From Lycorma delicatula (Eukaryota > Arthropoda > Insecta > Hemiptera > Fulgoridae): a stretch of 64,000 nt of DNA. The notes below the pieces were generated by a model. The model saw nothing but the letters and a program-made list of their open reading frames with translations. It made no database searches and had not been told where the DNA came from. Made by a program: the position numbers and the translations under genes. Of the stretch, positions 35,572 to 44,932 are shown piece by piece (within the stretch, counting starts at the first letter, position 1; each line of letters begins with the position of its first letter). Location: positions 52,263,201 through 52,327,200 of the forward strand of contig NC_134463.1 in assembly GCF_047948215.1 (NCBI RefSeq). Direction: 5' to 3'.

Positions 35572-38500
35572 TCAGTCACTTGACTGGTTTGATGCAGCTC
35601 TCCAAGATTCCCTATCTAGTGCTAGTCGTTTCATTTCAGTATACCCTCTACATCCTACATCCCCAACAATTTGTTTTACATATTCCAAACGTGGCCTGCC
35701 TACACAATTTTTCCCTTCTACCTGTCCTTCCAAAATTAAAGCGACTATTCCAGGATGCCTTAGTATGTGGCCTATAAGTCTGTCTCTTCTTTTAACTATA
35801 TTTTTCCAAATGCTTCTTTCTTCATCTATTTGCCGCAATACCTCCTCATTTGTCACTTTATCCACCCATCTGATTTTTAACATTCTCCTATAGCACCACA
35901 TTTCAAAAGCTTCTAACCTTTTCTTCTCAGATACTCCGATTGTCCAAGTTTCACTTCCATATAAAGCGACACTCCAAACATACACTTTCAAAAATCTTTT
36001 CCTGACATTTAAATTAATTTTTGATGTAAACAACTTATATTTCTTACTGAAGGCTCGTTTAGCTTGTCCTATTCGGCATTTTATATCGCTCCTGCTTCGT
36101 CCATCTTTAGTAATTCTACTTCCCAAATAACAAAATTCTTCTACCTCCATAATCTTTTCTCCTCCTATTTTCACATTCAGTGGTCCATCTTTGTTATTTC
36201 TACTACATTTCATTACTTTTGTTTTGTTCTTGTTTATTTTCATGCGATAGTTCTTGCGTAGGACTTCATCTATGCCGTTCATTGTTTCTTCTAAATCCTT
36301 TTTATTCTCGGCTAGAATTACTATATCATCAGCAAATCGTAGCATCTTTATCTTTTCACCTTGTACTGTTACTCCGAATCTAAATTGTTCTTTAACATCA
36401 TTAACTGCTAGTTCCATGTAAAGATTAAAAAGTAACGGAGATAGAGAACATCCTTGTCGGACTCCCTTTCTTATTATGGCTTCTTTCTTATGTTCTTCAA
36501 TTGCTACTGTTGCTGTTTGGTTCCTGTACATGTTAGCAATTGTTCTTCTATCTCTGTATTTGAACCCTAATTTTTTTAAAATGCTGAACATTTTATTCCA
36601 GTCTACGTTATCGAATGCCTTTTCTAGGTCTATAAACGCCAAGTATGTTGGTTTGTTTTTCTTTAATCTTCCTTCTACTATTAATCTGAGGCCTAAAATT
36701 GCTTCCCGTGTCCCTATACTTTTCCTGAAACCAAATTGGTCTTCTCCTAACACTTCCTCCACTCTCCTCTCAATTCTTCTGTATAGAATTCTAGTTAAGA
36801 TTTTTGATGCATGACTAGTTAAACTAATTGTTCTGTATTCTTCACATTTATCTGCCCCTGATTTCTTTGGTATCATTACTATAACACTTTTTTTGAAGTC
36901 TGACGGAAATTCCCCTTTTTCATAAATATTACACACCAGTTTGTATAATCTATCAATCGCCTCCTCCCCTGCACTGCGCAGTAATTCTACAGGTATTCCG
37001 TCTATTCCAGGAGCCTTTCTGCCATTTAAATCTTTTAATGCTCTCTTAAATTCAGATCTCAGTATTGTTTCTCCCATTTCATCCTCCTCAACTTCCTCTT
37101 CTTCCTCTATAAAACCATTTTCTAATTCATTTCCTCCGTATAACTCTTCAATATATTCCACCCATCTATCGACTTTACCTTTCGTATTATATATAGGTGT
37201 ACCATCTTTGTTTAACACATTATTAGATTTTAATTTATGTACCCCAAAATTTTCTTTAACTTTCCTGTGTGCTCCGTCTATTTTACCAATGTTCATTTCT
37301 CTTTCCACTTCTGAACACTTTTCTTTAATCCACTCTTCTTTCACCAGTTTGCACTTCCTGTTTATAGCATTTCTTAATTGCCGATAGTTCCTTTTACTTT
37401 CTTCATCACTAGCATTCTTATATTTTCTACGTTCATCCATCAGCTGCAATATATCGTCTGAAACCCAAGGTTTTCTACCAGTTCTCTTTATTCCGCCTAA
37501 GTTCGCTTCTGCTGATTTAAGAATTTCCTTTTTAACATTCTCCCATTCTTCTTCTACATTTTCTATCTTATCTTTTTTACTCAGACCTCTAGCGATGTCC
37601 TCCTCAAAAATCTTCTTTACCTCCTCTTCCTCAAGCTTCTCTAAATTCCACCGATTCATCTGACACCTTTTCTTCAGGTTTTTAAACCCCAATCTACATT
37701 TCATTATCACCAAATTATGGTCGCTATCAATGTCTGCTCCAGGGTAAGTTTTGCAGTCAACGAGTTGATTTCTAAATCTTTGCTTAACCATGATATAATC
37801 TATCTGATACCTTGCAGTATCGCCTGGCTTTTTCCAAGTGTATATTCTTCTATTATGATTTTTAAATTGGGTGTTGGCAATTACTAAATTATACTTCGTG
37901 CAAAACTCTATAAGTCGGTCCCCTCTTTCATTCCTTTTGCCCAGCCCGTATTCACCCACTATATTTCCTTCCTTGCCTTTTCCAATGCTTGCATTCCAAT
38001 CTCCAACTATTATTAAATTTTCATCTCCTTTTACGTGTTTAATTGCTTCATCAATCTCTTCGTATACACATTCTACCTCATCATCATCATGGGCGCTTGT
38101 AGGCATATAGACGTTAACAATCGTTGTCGGTTTAGGTTTTGAATTTATCCTTATTACAATGACTCTATCGCTACGCGTCTTGAAATACTCCACTCTCCTC
38201 CCTATTTTCTTGTTCATCACGAAACCTAATCCTGCCTGCCCATTATTTGACGCTGAGTTAATTACTCTAAAGTCACCCGACCAAAAGTCGCCTTCCTCTT
38301 CCCACCGAACCTCACTAATTCCTACTATATCAACGTTTACCCTTTCCATTTCCCTTTTTAAATTCTCTAGCTTACCAACCTTTTTTAAGCTTCTAACATT
38401 CCACGCTCCGACTCGTAGAATGTTATTTTTTAATTTTCTGGTGACCCCTTCCTTAGTAGTCCCCACCCGGAGATCCGAACGGGGGACTATTTTACCTCCG

Positions 38501-38592
38501 GAATATTTTACCAAGGAAGGCGCCTCCATTATTGTATATGTGAAAATGCAGAGCCACATTTTCTTGGAAAAAAAGCAGCTGTAGTTTTCCAT
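35572..38592 (-). CDS. Endonuclease/reverse transcriptase of RTE-like element, intact ORF
   Basis: The protein has 1006 residues in one frame. It would nick genomic DNA and reverse-transcribe its own RNA at the nick. An APE-type endonuclease spans about 60-300: GAWNVRSL (N65), GISEVRW (E94), VGDWNAS (D198, N200), QIDYIMV (D265) and DSDHNLVI (D291, H292), so the expected catalytic residues are present. The reverse transcriptase spans about 510-830: KAPGIDGIP, EEYRTISLTSHASKIL (usual Pro is Thr), FIDLEKAFDNVDW (D655), GVRQGCSLSPLLFN, and LRFADDIVIL (D755, D756). The C-terminus includes LYGSETWTI, IGHILRH and GRPRLEY. The length suits single-ORF RTE-like elements; clade needs phylogeny. The first ATG was taken as start; translation could begin at Met22. 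No gag-like ORF is seen. Confidence 0.93.
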   Translation of the reverse strand: MENYSCFFSKKMWLCIFTYTIMEAPSLVKYSGGKIVPRSDLRVGTTKEGVTRKLKNNILRVGAWNVRSLKKVGKLENLKREMERVNVDIVGISEVRWEEEGDFWSGDFRVINSASNNGQAGLGFVMNKKIGRRVEYFKTRSDRVIVIRINSKPKPTTIVNVYMPTSAHDDDEVECVYEEIDEAIKHVKGDENLIIVGDWNASIGKGKEGNIVGEYGLGKRNERGDRLIEFCTKYNLVIANTQFKNHNRRIYTWKKPGDTARYQIDYIMVKQRFRNQLVDCKTYPGADIDSDHNLVIMKCRLGFKNLKKRCQMNRWNLEKLEEEEVKKIFEEDIARGLSKKDKIENVEEEWENVKKEILKSAEANLGGIKRTGRKPWVSDDILQLMDERRKYKNASDEESKRNYRQLRNAINRKCKLVKEEWIKEKCSEVEREMNIGKIDGAHRKVKENFGVHKLKSNNVLNKDGTPIYNTKGKVDRWVEYIEELYGGNELENGFIEEEEEVEEDEMGETILRSEFKRALKDLNGRKAPGIDGIPVELLRSAGEEAIDRLYKLVCNIYEKGEFPSDFKKSVIVMIPKKSGADKCEEYRTISLTSHASKILTRILYRRIERRVEEVLGEDQFGFRKSIGTREAILGLRLIVEGRLKKNKPTYLAFIDLEKAFDNVDWNKMFSILKKLGFKYRDRRTIANMYRNQTATVAIEEHKKEAIIRKGVRQGCSLSPLLFNLYMELAVNDVKEQFRFGVTVQGEKIKMLRFADDIVILAENKKDLEETMNGIDEVLRKNYRMKINKNKTKVMKCSRNNKDGPLNVKIGGEKIMEVEEFCYLGSRITKDGRSRSDIKCRIGQAKRAFSKKYKLFTSKINLNVRKRFLKVYVWSVALYGSETWTIGVSEKKRLEAFEMWCYRRMLKIRWVDKVTNEEVLRQIDEERSIWKNIVKRRDRLIGHILRHPGIVALILEGQVEGKNCVGRPRLEYVKQIVGDVGCRGYTEMKRLALDRESWRAASNQSSD

Positions 38593-38831
38593 TGCTTTCA
38601 GCTGCGCAGTACTCAGAGGACTGAGTGATGTTGATACGGCCGTTTAAGTCGTCCTGACTCACGCCCCTAACAACTACTGAAAGAGCTGCTGCCCTCTTTC
38701 AGGAATCATTCCTTAGTCTGGCTCTCAACAGATACCTCTCCGATATGGTTGCACCTTCGGTCCAGCTACTCTGTATCCCTGAGCACTCAAGCCCCCTCAC
38801 CAACGGCAAGGTCTCATGATTCATAGAGGAG
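38593..38831 (-). promoter_or_regulatory. 5' leader of the RTE-like element
   Basis: This GC-richer, non-coding stretch precedes the ORF. On the minus strand it contains atgagaccttgccgttggtg, gtgcaaccatatcggagagg and tatctgttgagagccagac. From memory, similar leaders are widespread in arthropod non-LTR elements. Such leaders would be expected to hold the internal promoter and any ribosome-entry structure, but neither function is shown here. Confidence 0.6.
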
Positions 38832-38839
38832 AAGTTTAA

Positions 38840-38945
38840 TAAAAAGTAAAATTATAAACTTTTCATTTTAAAAGAATGTGTATATGTCATTTAATAGGCG
38901 TACAAGGAAGTTGTGAGGTGTTCACATCAGACTTTTTTATAATCA
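38840..38945 (-). repeat. Terminal fragment of the ~680 bp dispersed repeat
   Basis: From ataaaaagtaaaattataaa to ttcacatcagacttttttat it matches 41145-41245 almost base for base. It abuts the 5' end of the RTE-like element. Confidence 0.8.
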
Positions 38946-39179
38946 TAAAAACATAACATAGGTTTTGAGAACAATAAAATTAAATGGTTAACAAAACAGA
39001 GAAGTAATTGAGTATGAAAAAATTGTCACACAACATAGTGAGAAAAAATAGACATAATAAACACTGCTCGCCTATAAGAAATAAGTCAAAACCAAGAAAT
39101 TGAAACAATTCATAAACAGTAAAACAAAATAATTTATATTACTAAGTTAAAATAGTTTATAAATGGTATCAGCAAAAAT
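38946..39179. other. AT-rich spacer, nothing recognised
   Basis: No signal beyond A/T runs. Confidence 0.5.
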
Positions 39180-39545
39180 TTCAGTAAGAAAAGGATGATA
39201 TTCAACCGCACAACAGTCTCTAAATAAAATACATGCAGCCTCTTTAATCGTATCATATCTTCATTATTATCCAAACGATTAACAGGTTTTCCTACGCGTT
39301 AAGCTTAAGTACATATTTTGAACTTAGTCGGTGGATTTGCTCACGAATAGATGGCAACTCTACGTAATCGTGGATCGTCTTCTTCTTCCCAAACCATGGC
39401 GCCTCTGAATTTTTCTCAGCACTTTGTTCTGGAACTTTTGGATGTTATTGATATTTTTATTTCTCGCTGAACCCCAAAGTTGTGTCTCGTAGACCCTTAT
39501 TGGCTTTACAAAAGCCTTATACAACAGTTTGTTAATTAAAGATAA
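39180..39545 (-). pseudogene. Jockey-clade ORF2, C-terminal relic
   Basis: The minus strand from 39540 reads LINKLLYKAFVKPIRVYET, QLWGSARNKNINNIQKFQ and NKVLRKIQRRHGLG. After a frame change it reads REQIHRLSSKYVLKLNA and, near 39240, KRLHVFYLETVV. This follows the order of the Jockey C-terminus (VKPIWTYGIQLWG, IxxLQxFQNKxLRxI, VRRLKRLHVxDL). Frameshifts and substitutions are numerous, and upstream reverse transcriptase is absent. Confidence 0.75.
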
Positions 39546-39837
39546 TACGGACCAAAAGAATATTGGTGATAAAAGTAGTAGTTAGGAAGAATATAAAAAA
39601 ATTCTGCATTTCACTGTTAAATAAATTTTTTAAAGATATCTTTTTTATTCAGATATGGTATTTAAATATAAGTGAATTTCATAAATAATACATAAAAAAG
39701 AGCATTTAAATCGAACCTTCTGAAATATCTTATTATGAAGTAATTGAAGAATTTTACCATTTAAGTCATCTAATATCGGATAATATTCATGTTTATACTT
39801 GTAAATTGGTAAATAATGAGGTTAAGTCCATTATCGT
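39546..39837. other. AT-rich spacer, nothing recognised
   Basis: No motif recognised. Confidence 0.5.
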
Positions 39838-39905
39838 ACGTGGCGGAGTAGTAGTGCATCTATCTTTCATCTAGAAGGTTCTTGGTTTGAATCCTGATGT
39901 TTGGA
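39838..39905 (+). repeat. tRNA-like segment, probable SINE head
   Basis: A-box-like ggcggagtagtagtgc and B-box-like tggtttgaatcc are separated by atctttcatctagaaggt, paralleling 16159-16223. It is too diverged for a working tRNA. Confidence 0.45.
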
Positions 39906-40554
39906 ATATTTCATGTGCTACTAAATCTATTTTTCACAAGTTAGCCTATAGATATTGAAATATATAAATTAATTAAAAAGCATGTAATTAGACTGTAATA
40001 AAAATTACCGAACACATTCATTGACCGTTTTCGTTTTAGTCGTTATATTAAAAAGTCACGCTGAGCTTAAATAAACGTTTTGATTTTTATGCTTTTCTTA
40101 AAATATAAATGAAATTCGAAAAATCTTGAAATTTTTTCTACATTAAAGATAAATTAACAGTAAAGTATACAATAAAGTAAAGTAAAGTAACATTAAAGTA
40201 AAGTACAGTAAAGCTTCTCGAGAAAGTCCATAACTTATTATGTAGTTTGGTTCTTTTAGGATTCTTGTCAATAAATTAAACTGGAATGTTTGAATTATTG
40301 AGATGACAACGTTTTAAAGAGCCGTAAATTTATATAATGTACATTCTTATATGCTTAAGAAGGTTTTTGTAGAAGTTTAATTTGTGAAATGTGAATAATT
40401 TTCAATTTAATTGAAGAAACTATAGAAGATTTAAATGTTTTGTTTTTACTGAACTCATTTCCTGTTGGCATGATTAGAATACTCGTGCGTAAGCTAACAA
40501 ATAAAATGTATTCCCAGTTATCTTGAACAATTTCCTTTTTTTTACTTCCCTGAA
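39906..40554. other. AT-rich spacer, nothing recognised
   Basis: Short aaagt repeats (aaagtaaagtaacattaaag, about 40180-40210) are the only visible structure. Confidence 0.5.
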
Positions 40555-41242
40555 CGAAATAAAGGAAGTATTGTGATCGCAAAAAATTTCGGTTTTCAGA
40601 TTTCAACGGAAAAATCCCTTTTGTTCATCCCTGAATCCATCGTGACTACTTTTGGCGTGATGTCTGTACGTACGTTGCACGTATCTCGCATTATTCAAAA
40701 ACGATTTGCCGTAGGATGTTGACATTTTGGATTAAGGACTGTTCTAACATCTAGTTTTGCACCTCCCCCTTTTGACTGCAATCGACTGGACCAAAAGGGT
40801 CCTAAAAAGCCCAAAATCCAAAAATTTGGATTTTAGATTTTTGGACTTTTTTTTAACTGCAGTAAGCCCTCATTGAGAAATTTTCAACGATGTATCATAA
40901 GTGGTACTTATTTTCATTGGTTTCACAGTTATAGCCACATTTTAATTAATGAAATATTTTGATCTTACAAGAGGAAGACACAGGTTTGATTCAGACTTCA
41001 TCTCCTTTTTTTAACTTTTTTTTTATTTAAATGTATTGATTTATTAATAATTATTAACCACTAATTTTAAAAAAAAATACAATAAATAATAATTCAATAA
41101 TAACAATAAAAAAATGAAAAATGAAAAAAATATTAGATATTATTAATAAAAAGTAAAATTATAAACTTTTCATTTTAAAAGACATGATATGTCATTTAAT
41201 AGGCGTACAAGGAAGTTGTGAGGTGTTTACATCAGACGTTTT
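40555..41242 (-). repeat. Dispersed repeat, near full-length copy
   Basis: The copy runs from cgaaataaaggaagtattgt to aggtgtttacatcagacg. Shared blocks with 56050-56660 include gcgtgatgtctgtacgtacg, caatcgactggaccaaaag, tgtatcataagtggtactta and taattaatgaaatatttt. The T-arm-like block is degraded here (cacaggtttgattcag). About 690 bp, with no open frame of note. Confidence 0.8.
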
Positions 41243-41744
41243 TTATAATCATGGTTATTCTTTTTTTAAAGAGAATAAGTGTATAGGTATTTTGAAATTA
41301 TTCCTGTTGCATTAATATTTTAAGCAGTTTCGAGAAGGTTTGTTTGACGAATATATCATCTGCACATTTTGGTGATAACAGTATCATCAACGAATGTTAA
41401 TCAAACGCTTTTTGGAGTTTAAGAAAATCTGTTGTATAAATTCTGCTGAGAATTGTTATAAAATATGGCCTTGTAGGTCCTGCGTTTATTTTTTATTAGA
41501 TTAAAATCGGCTAAACCTTGATTTGCTCTGAAAAAAAGTAATTTTGATAATCAATCATTAAGTGAAATATAATAATAAATCGGTACGATAAAAATTACAC
41601 AAATATAAGACAAAGAAATATATGTATAAGACAAAATAATAACTGTACTTACTAACTTATATCCGATAGAAGATTCAAACAAAATTTTGGGCAGGTATAT
41701 CCCCATTAAATAACATTACTTATCCACTCAGGCCCTCTTCTCTT
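41243..41744 (-). other. Spacer with a possible reverse transcriptase scrap
   Basis: On the minus strand around 41440-41335 one frame reads KLQKAFD, stop, HSLMILLSPKCADDIFVKQT. KAFDxxxHSLLL resembles RT motif A and CADDI resembles motif C, but they are far too close together unless the intervening part was deleted. The remainder is AT-rich. Confidence 0.25.
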
Positions 41745-41962
41745 TTTCTATTTTATCCTCCGGAACCACCGTAAGGTATTACTTCAGAGAATGAATGAGG
41801 ATGATATGTATGGAATGTAACCTTGTACATTCTCAGGTCGACCACTCCTGAGAAGTGTTGTTAATTGAAACCTAACAATAAAAAATCACCGGTATCCACA
41901 ATGTAGTATTCAAATCCGTATAAAAGTCTACAAGGATTTGAACCTTAGAATCCACTCAGCCC
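41745..41962 (-). mobile_element. tRNA-derived SINE, 5'-truncated
   Basis: Minus-strand copy of the SINE seen at 44631-44923. The 3' part (cctccggaaccaccgtaagg, ttcattctctgaagtaatac) and the body (accggtatccac..., gatttgaata) are present. The B box is at about 41931-41942 (ggatttgaacct in plus sense). The A-box end is missing or degraded. Confidence 0.8.
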
Positions 41963-44299
41963 CTGTCGATATATATCTCTCATAATCCCTAAAAGGAAGT
42001 GGTAAAATTACGAAGAATTCGAGTAGAATATTAAATTTTACTAACAAACGATTTTGGGTAGACCATGGAAAATGTATGTTTCATCAATTTGCTTTTCCTC
42101 CACATTCTAAAGAGTCACCTACTTTCTAAAGAAAACTGATCCACAGAATATTTTTGTGGGTGGAAAAATATAATTGAAATGTAGTTATAAAATTTGAACA
42201 TCCCTACTGAAATTTAATCATACACAAAAAAAATACATATATATATATATATATATAGATATTTATATACAATTTTTAACAGATTAAACTTGTTGATTAA
42301 TAATAAAATGAAGGTTCATCACATTACCAGTTAATTTGATAAAGCAAAGTAGAAGATAAAGAATATAGTAGATAAATACGAAAATTACGTCGGGATAAAA
42401 GAAATAACTGATAATGATAGAGAGGAGAGTATCATCAAAACAGTCGATTTTCATATGATAAAAAAAATAAAAAGATGTTATCCAGGCGTGGTATTTTTAA
42501 AGAATTCCTATCTGAATAAAAAACTAAAATCATTGTTTTATAAAGTTACAGTTCAGCTAATTTTTACCATTTTTTTATTGATTATATTTGACAAAGCCTA
42601 AAAAAAAATCTTTCCTGAAAATGTTATAGTTGTGCTCATTGAAAACTTGGTCAACTTCTTTTTAAATAAATATACTTATTATACCACCATATAATAATTT
42701 TATAAAAATGTAAAAATCGTACACGCTTTACAAGCATTAAACCTTCTTTCTCTTAACCAAAGTCACTAGATCATCACTATTCCTTTCAAAAAATGAAAAT
42801 CCGTAAGGTACCTTTTACATATTTTATACGCATTAAAGCAATAAAAATAACTGAGAATATATTTTAATGTTCCTTTCTTCAACTGTAAAACAGTAATTTA
42901 AATAAAAATCTGCTTTCTTCAAAAGAATTATGTATTTATCCTGAGTATTTCTTTCTACAATGTGCAGTAAACCTGGCCGATAGCAATCACTTTTGTAGTT
43001 ATCGCGTGAATATTAGAATTGCTACGTGATTTAGTTATTATTTTAATCAGTTAAAGGTATTTCTGTAATTTTTCTAATTTATTGTTCGATAATATTTAAG
43101 GTTTTTTTTTTTATTATATTTTCATGTTTTTTGTGTGTTAGCGCGCCCGAAGCTTATTAAATGACATTTTGAATTTTTGGTACTTGTAAATCTTCTAAAA
43201 AAAAATAAATTTCTAAAAACGAACTTCGTAGAATAAAAATGTATGTTTATAATTTATTGCATAGTTGTATGATCTCATAAAAAGTTTTCTTTGAATAATT
43301 AAGTCACGATTTTAATTAAATTTTTATTTATTAATATAACAAATTTTCTTGTTTGTAGATTTAATCTTTGATGTATTGAATGAATCCACTGAAATCACTG
43401 AATAAATAATCATTTTTTTAAAAAATATTTTATTACAAAATAAAATAGATAACCGTTAAAGTTTCAATGTTCTTTGTCCGTTAATTTTAGTTTTCCTTTT
43501 CTTTTTTACGCAACAAACTTAATTTGTCCTTTTAAACTCAGTTTAATCATGCATCTAAGAATTTGTTTTATACATACCTCTTTAATATTCGTCTCATTTT
43601 GTTCAGTAGTTATGAAGTATCTTTACTTAATGAATAAAAAACAAAAACTGTTTAGTTTACTGTTGACCAGAATTTTTATAATGTTACGGATATTTATATA
43701 TTTTATGTTAATAATTTAAGGCTGTACTAACATATTGGCGTGTGAGAGCGTTTACAAGTGCACACACATACACCACACCACAGAGAAATAACTTCATTTT
43801 AACATACATTTATGTGCTTTGTATACTAATTGGTCTTATACTCAAATTTACTGTTATACGAATGACCTGTAATGTCTAGTCAGTCAATAACGGATATCTT
43901 AACTTACTTGAACAAGAATTTGAACCGTAGTGTTAGGACCTAATGAGAAATATAATAATGTGTTAATAATTGAATTTATTTATAAATAGTAATATGTTAT
44001 TTATAACATATATAATAAGAGTTAAGTCAGAGGTCATTGACTGCATAGAAATAAATATGAAATATTTGTCTGCAAATAACTAATAACTTATAAAGAAAGT
44101 CGACGCTTTATTACTACCAATAATTGTTCAGAAATTAAATGAGACCTCATACTGTCTTCTTCGGTGAACAATTTCATACGTCATCAGTTTTATTATCTCC
44201 TCTTTAATTTTATAGAAAATAAAAATCATAATAAAACTTTTAAAGAAACTGCATTTTTTTTTCTTATCAAACTTTCTCTTCTTCTCTCTTCATACACAC
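41963..44299. other. Long AT-rich spacer
   Basis: A (TA)n run lies at about 42237-42258. No coding or RNA signal was recognised elsewhere in the stretch. Confidence 0.5.
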
Positions 44300-44315
44300 G
44301 CGCGCACGTGCGCGC
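44300..44315. repeat. 16 bp perfect palindrome of alternating purine-pyrimidine
   Basis: The sequence gcgcgcacgtgcgcgc equals its own reverse complement and sits at the edge of a CA/CG alternating tract. It stands out in an AT-rich context. Confidence 0.85.
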
Positions 44316-44630
44316 CTATCTTTCTATACATTTTCCGTAATTAAATAATGTATTTAAATATACATAGTATTCGTGAAACTTCCGATCTTTATCTTTCAAC
44401 ATGATAAATTTTAAACTACTGACCCAATTTCGGTTTTTTATTTCAATTTGGTCTTTCTGGAAAATTTTTTACACGTAAGTTTTATAAAAAGTAATTTATT
44501 ATTTCAGCTGAAACATAATTTATTATTTTACTGTTTAATTTCATTTTTGTTTTAAAGCAATAATCATGATGACAAATATGTTTAATTTGATATATGTTAA
44601 GTGCAATAAAAGTATTGTTTATAGCCAGCC

Positions 44631-44923
44631 CAATTTTTTTTCCTATTTAGCCTCCGGGAATCACCGTCAGGTATTACTTCAGTGGATGAATGAGGATGAT
44701 ATGTATGAGTGTAAGTAAAGCGTAGTCTTGTATAGTCTCAGGTCGACCATTTCTGAGATGTGTGGCTAATTAAAACCAACCACCAAACAACACCGGTATC
44801 CATGTTCTAGTATTCAAATCCGTGTAAAAGTAACTGCTTTACTAGGATTTGAACATTGGAAATCTTAACTTCGAAATCAGCTGATTTGCGATGACGCGTT
44901 TACCACTAGATGAACTCGGTGGG
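44631..44923 (-). mobile_element. tRNA-derived SINE, complete with target duplication
   Basis: The 9-base sequence tagccagcc occurs at both sides (44622-44630 and 44924-44932). Read on the minus strand the element starts cccaccgagttcatctagtgg, with an A-box-like ending, and has a B box gttcaaatcc about 60 bases later. It continues through a unique body (ggataccggtgttgtttggt, ctcattcatccactgaagta) and ends in a short A run. The pol III boxes suggest transcription by RNA polymerase III. Mobilisation would be by a non-LTR reverse transcriptase; which one is unknown. Confidence 0.85.
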
Positions 44924-44932
44924 TAGCCAGCC

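Larger units (their letters stand above)
35555..38831 (-). mobile_element. Apparently full-length RTE-like non-LTR retrotransposon
   Basis: The element consists of a ~240-base leader (38831-38593), one long ORF (38592-35572), a 3' UTR of only four bases (agac) and an A tail (T run 35555-35567). The octamer aagtttaa occurs immediately outside both ends (35547-35554 and 38832-38839), a plausible target duplication. Two 5'-truncated relatives lie at 28544-29547 and 54863-55150. With an uninterrupted ORF and a leader this could be a recently active, possibly still competent copy. The exact 5' end was inferred from the duplication. Confidence 0.8.

Noticed and set aside
35580..38584. Several plus-strand open frames across the RTE-like element
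   Set aside because: They are antisense to the intact 1006-codon ORF, with Ser/Leu/Phe-rich shadow translations.
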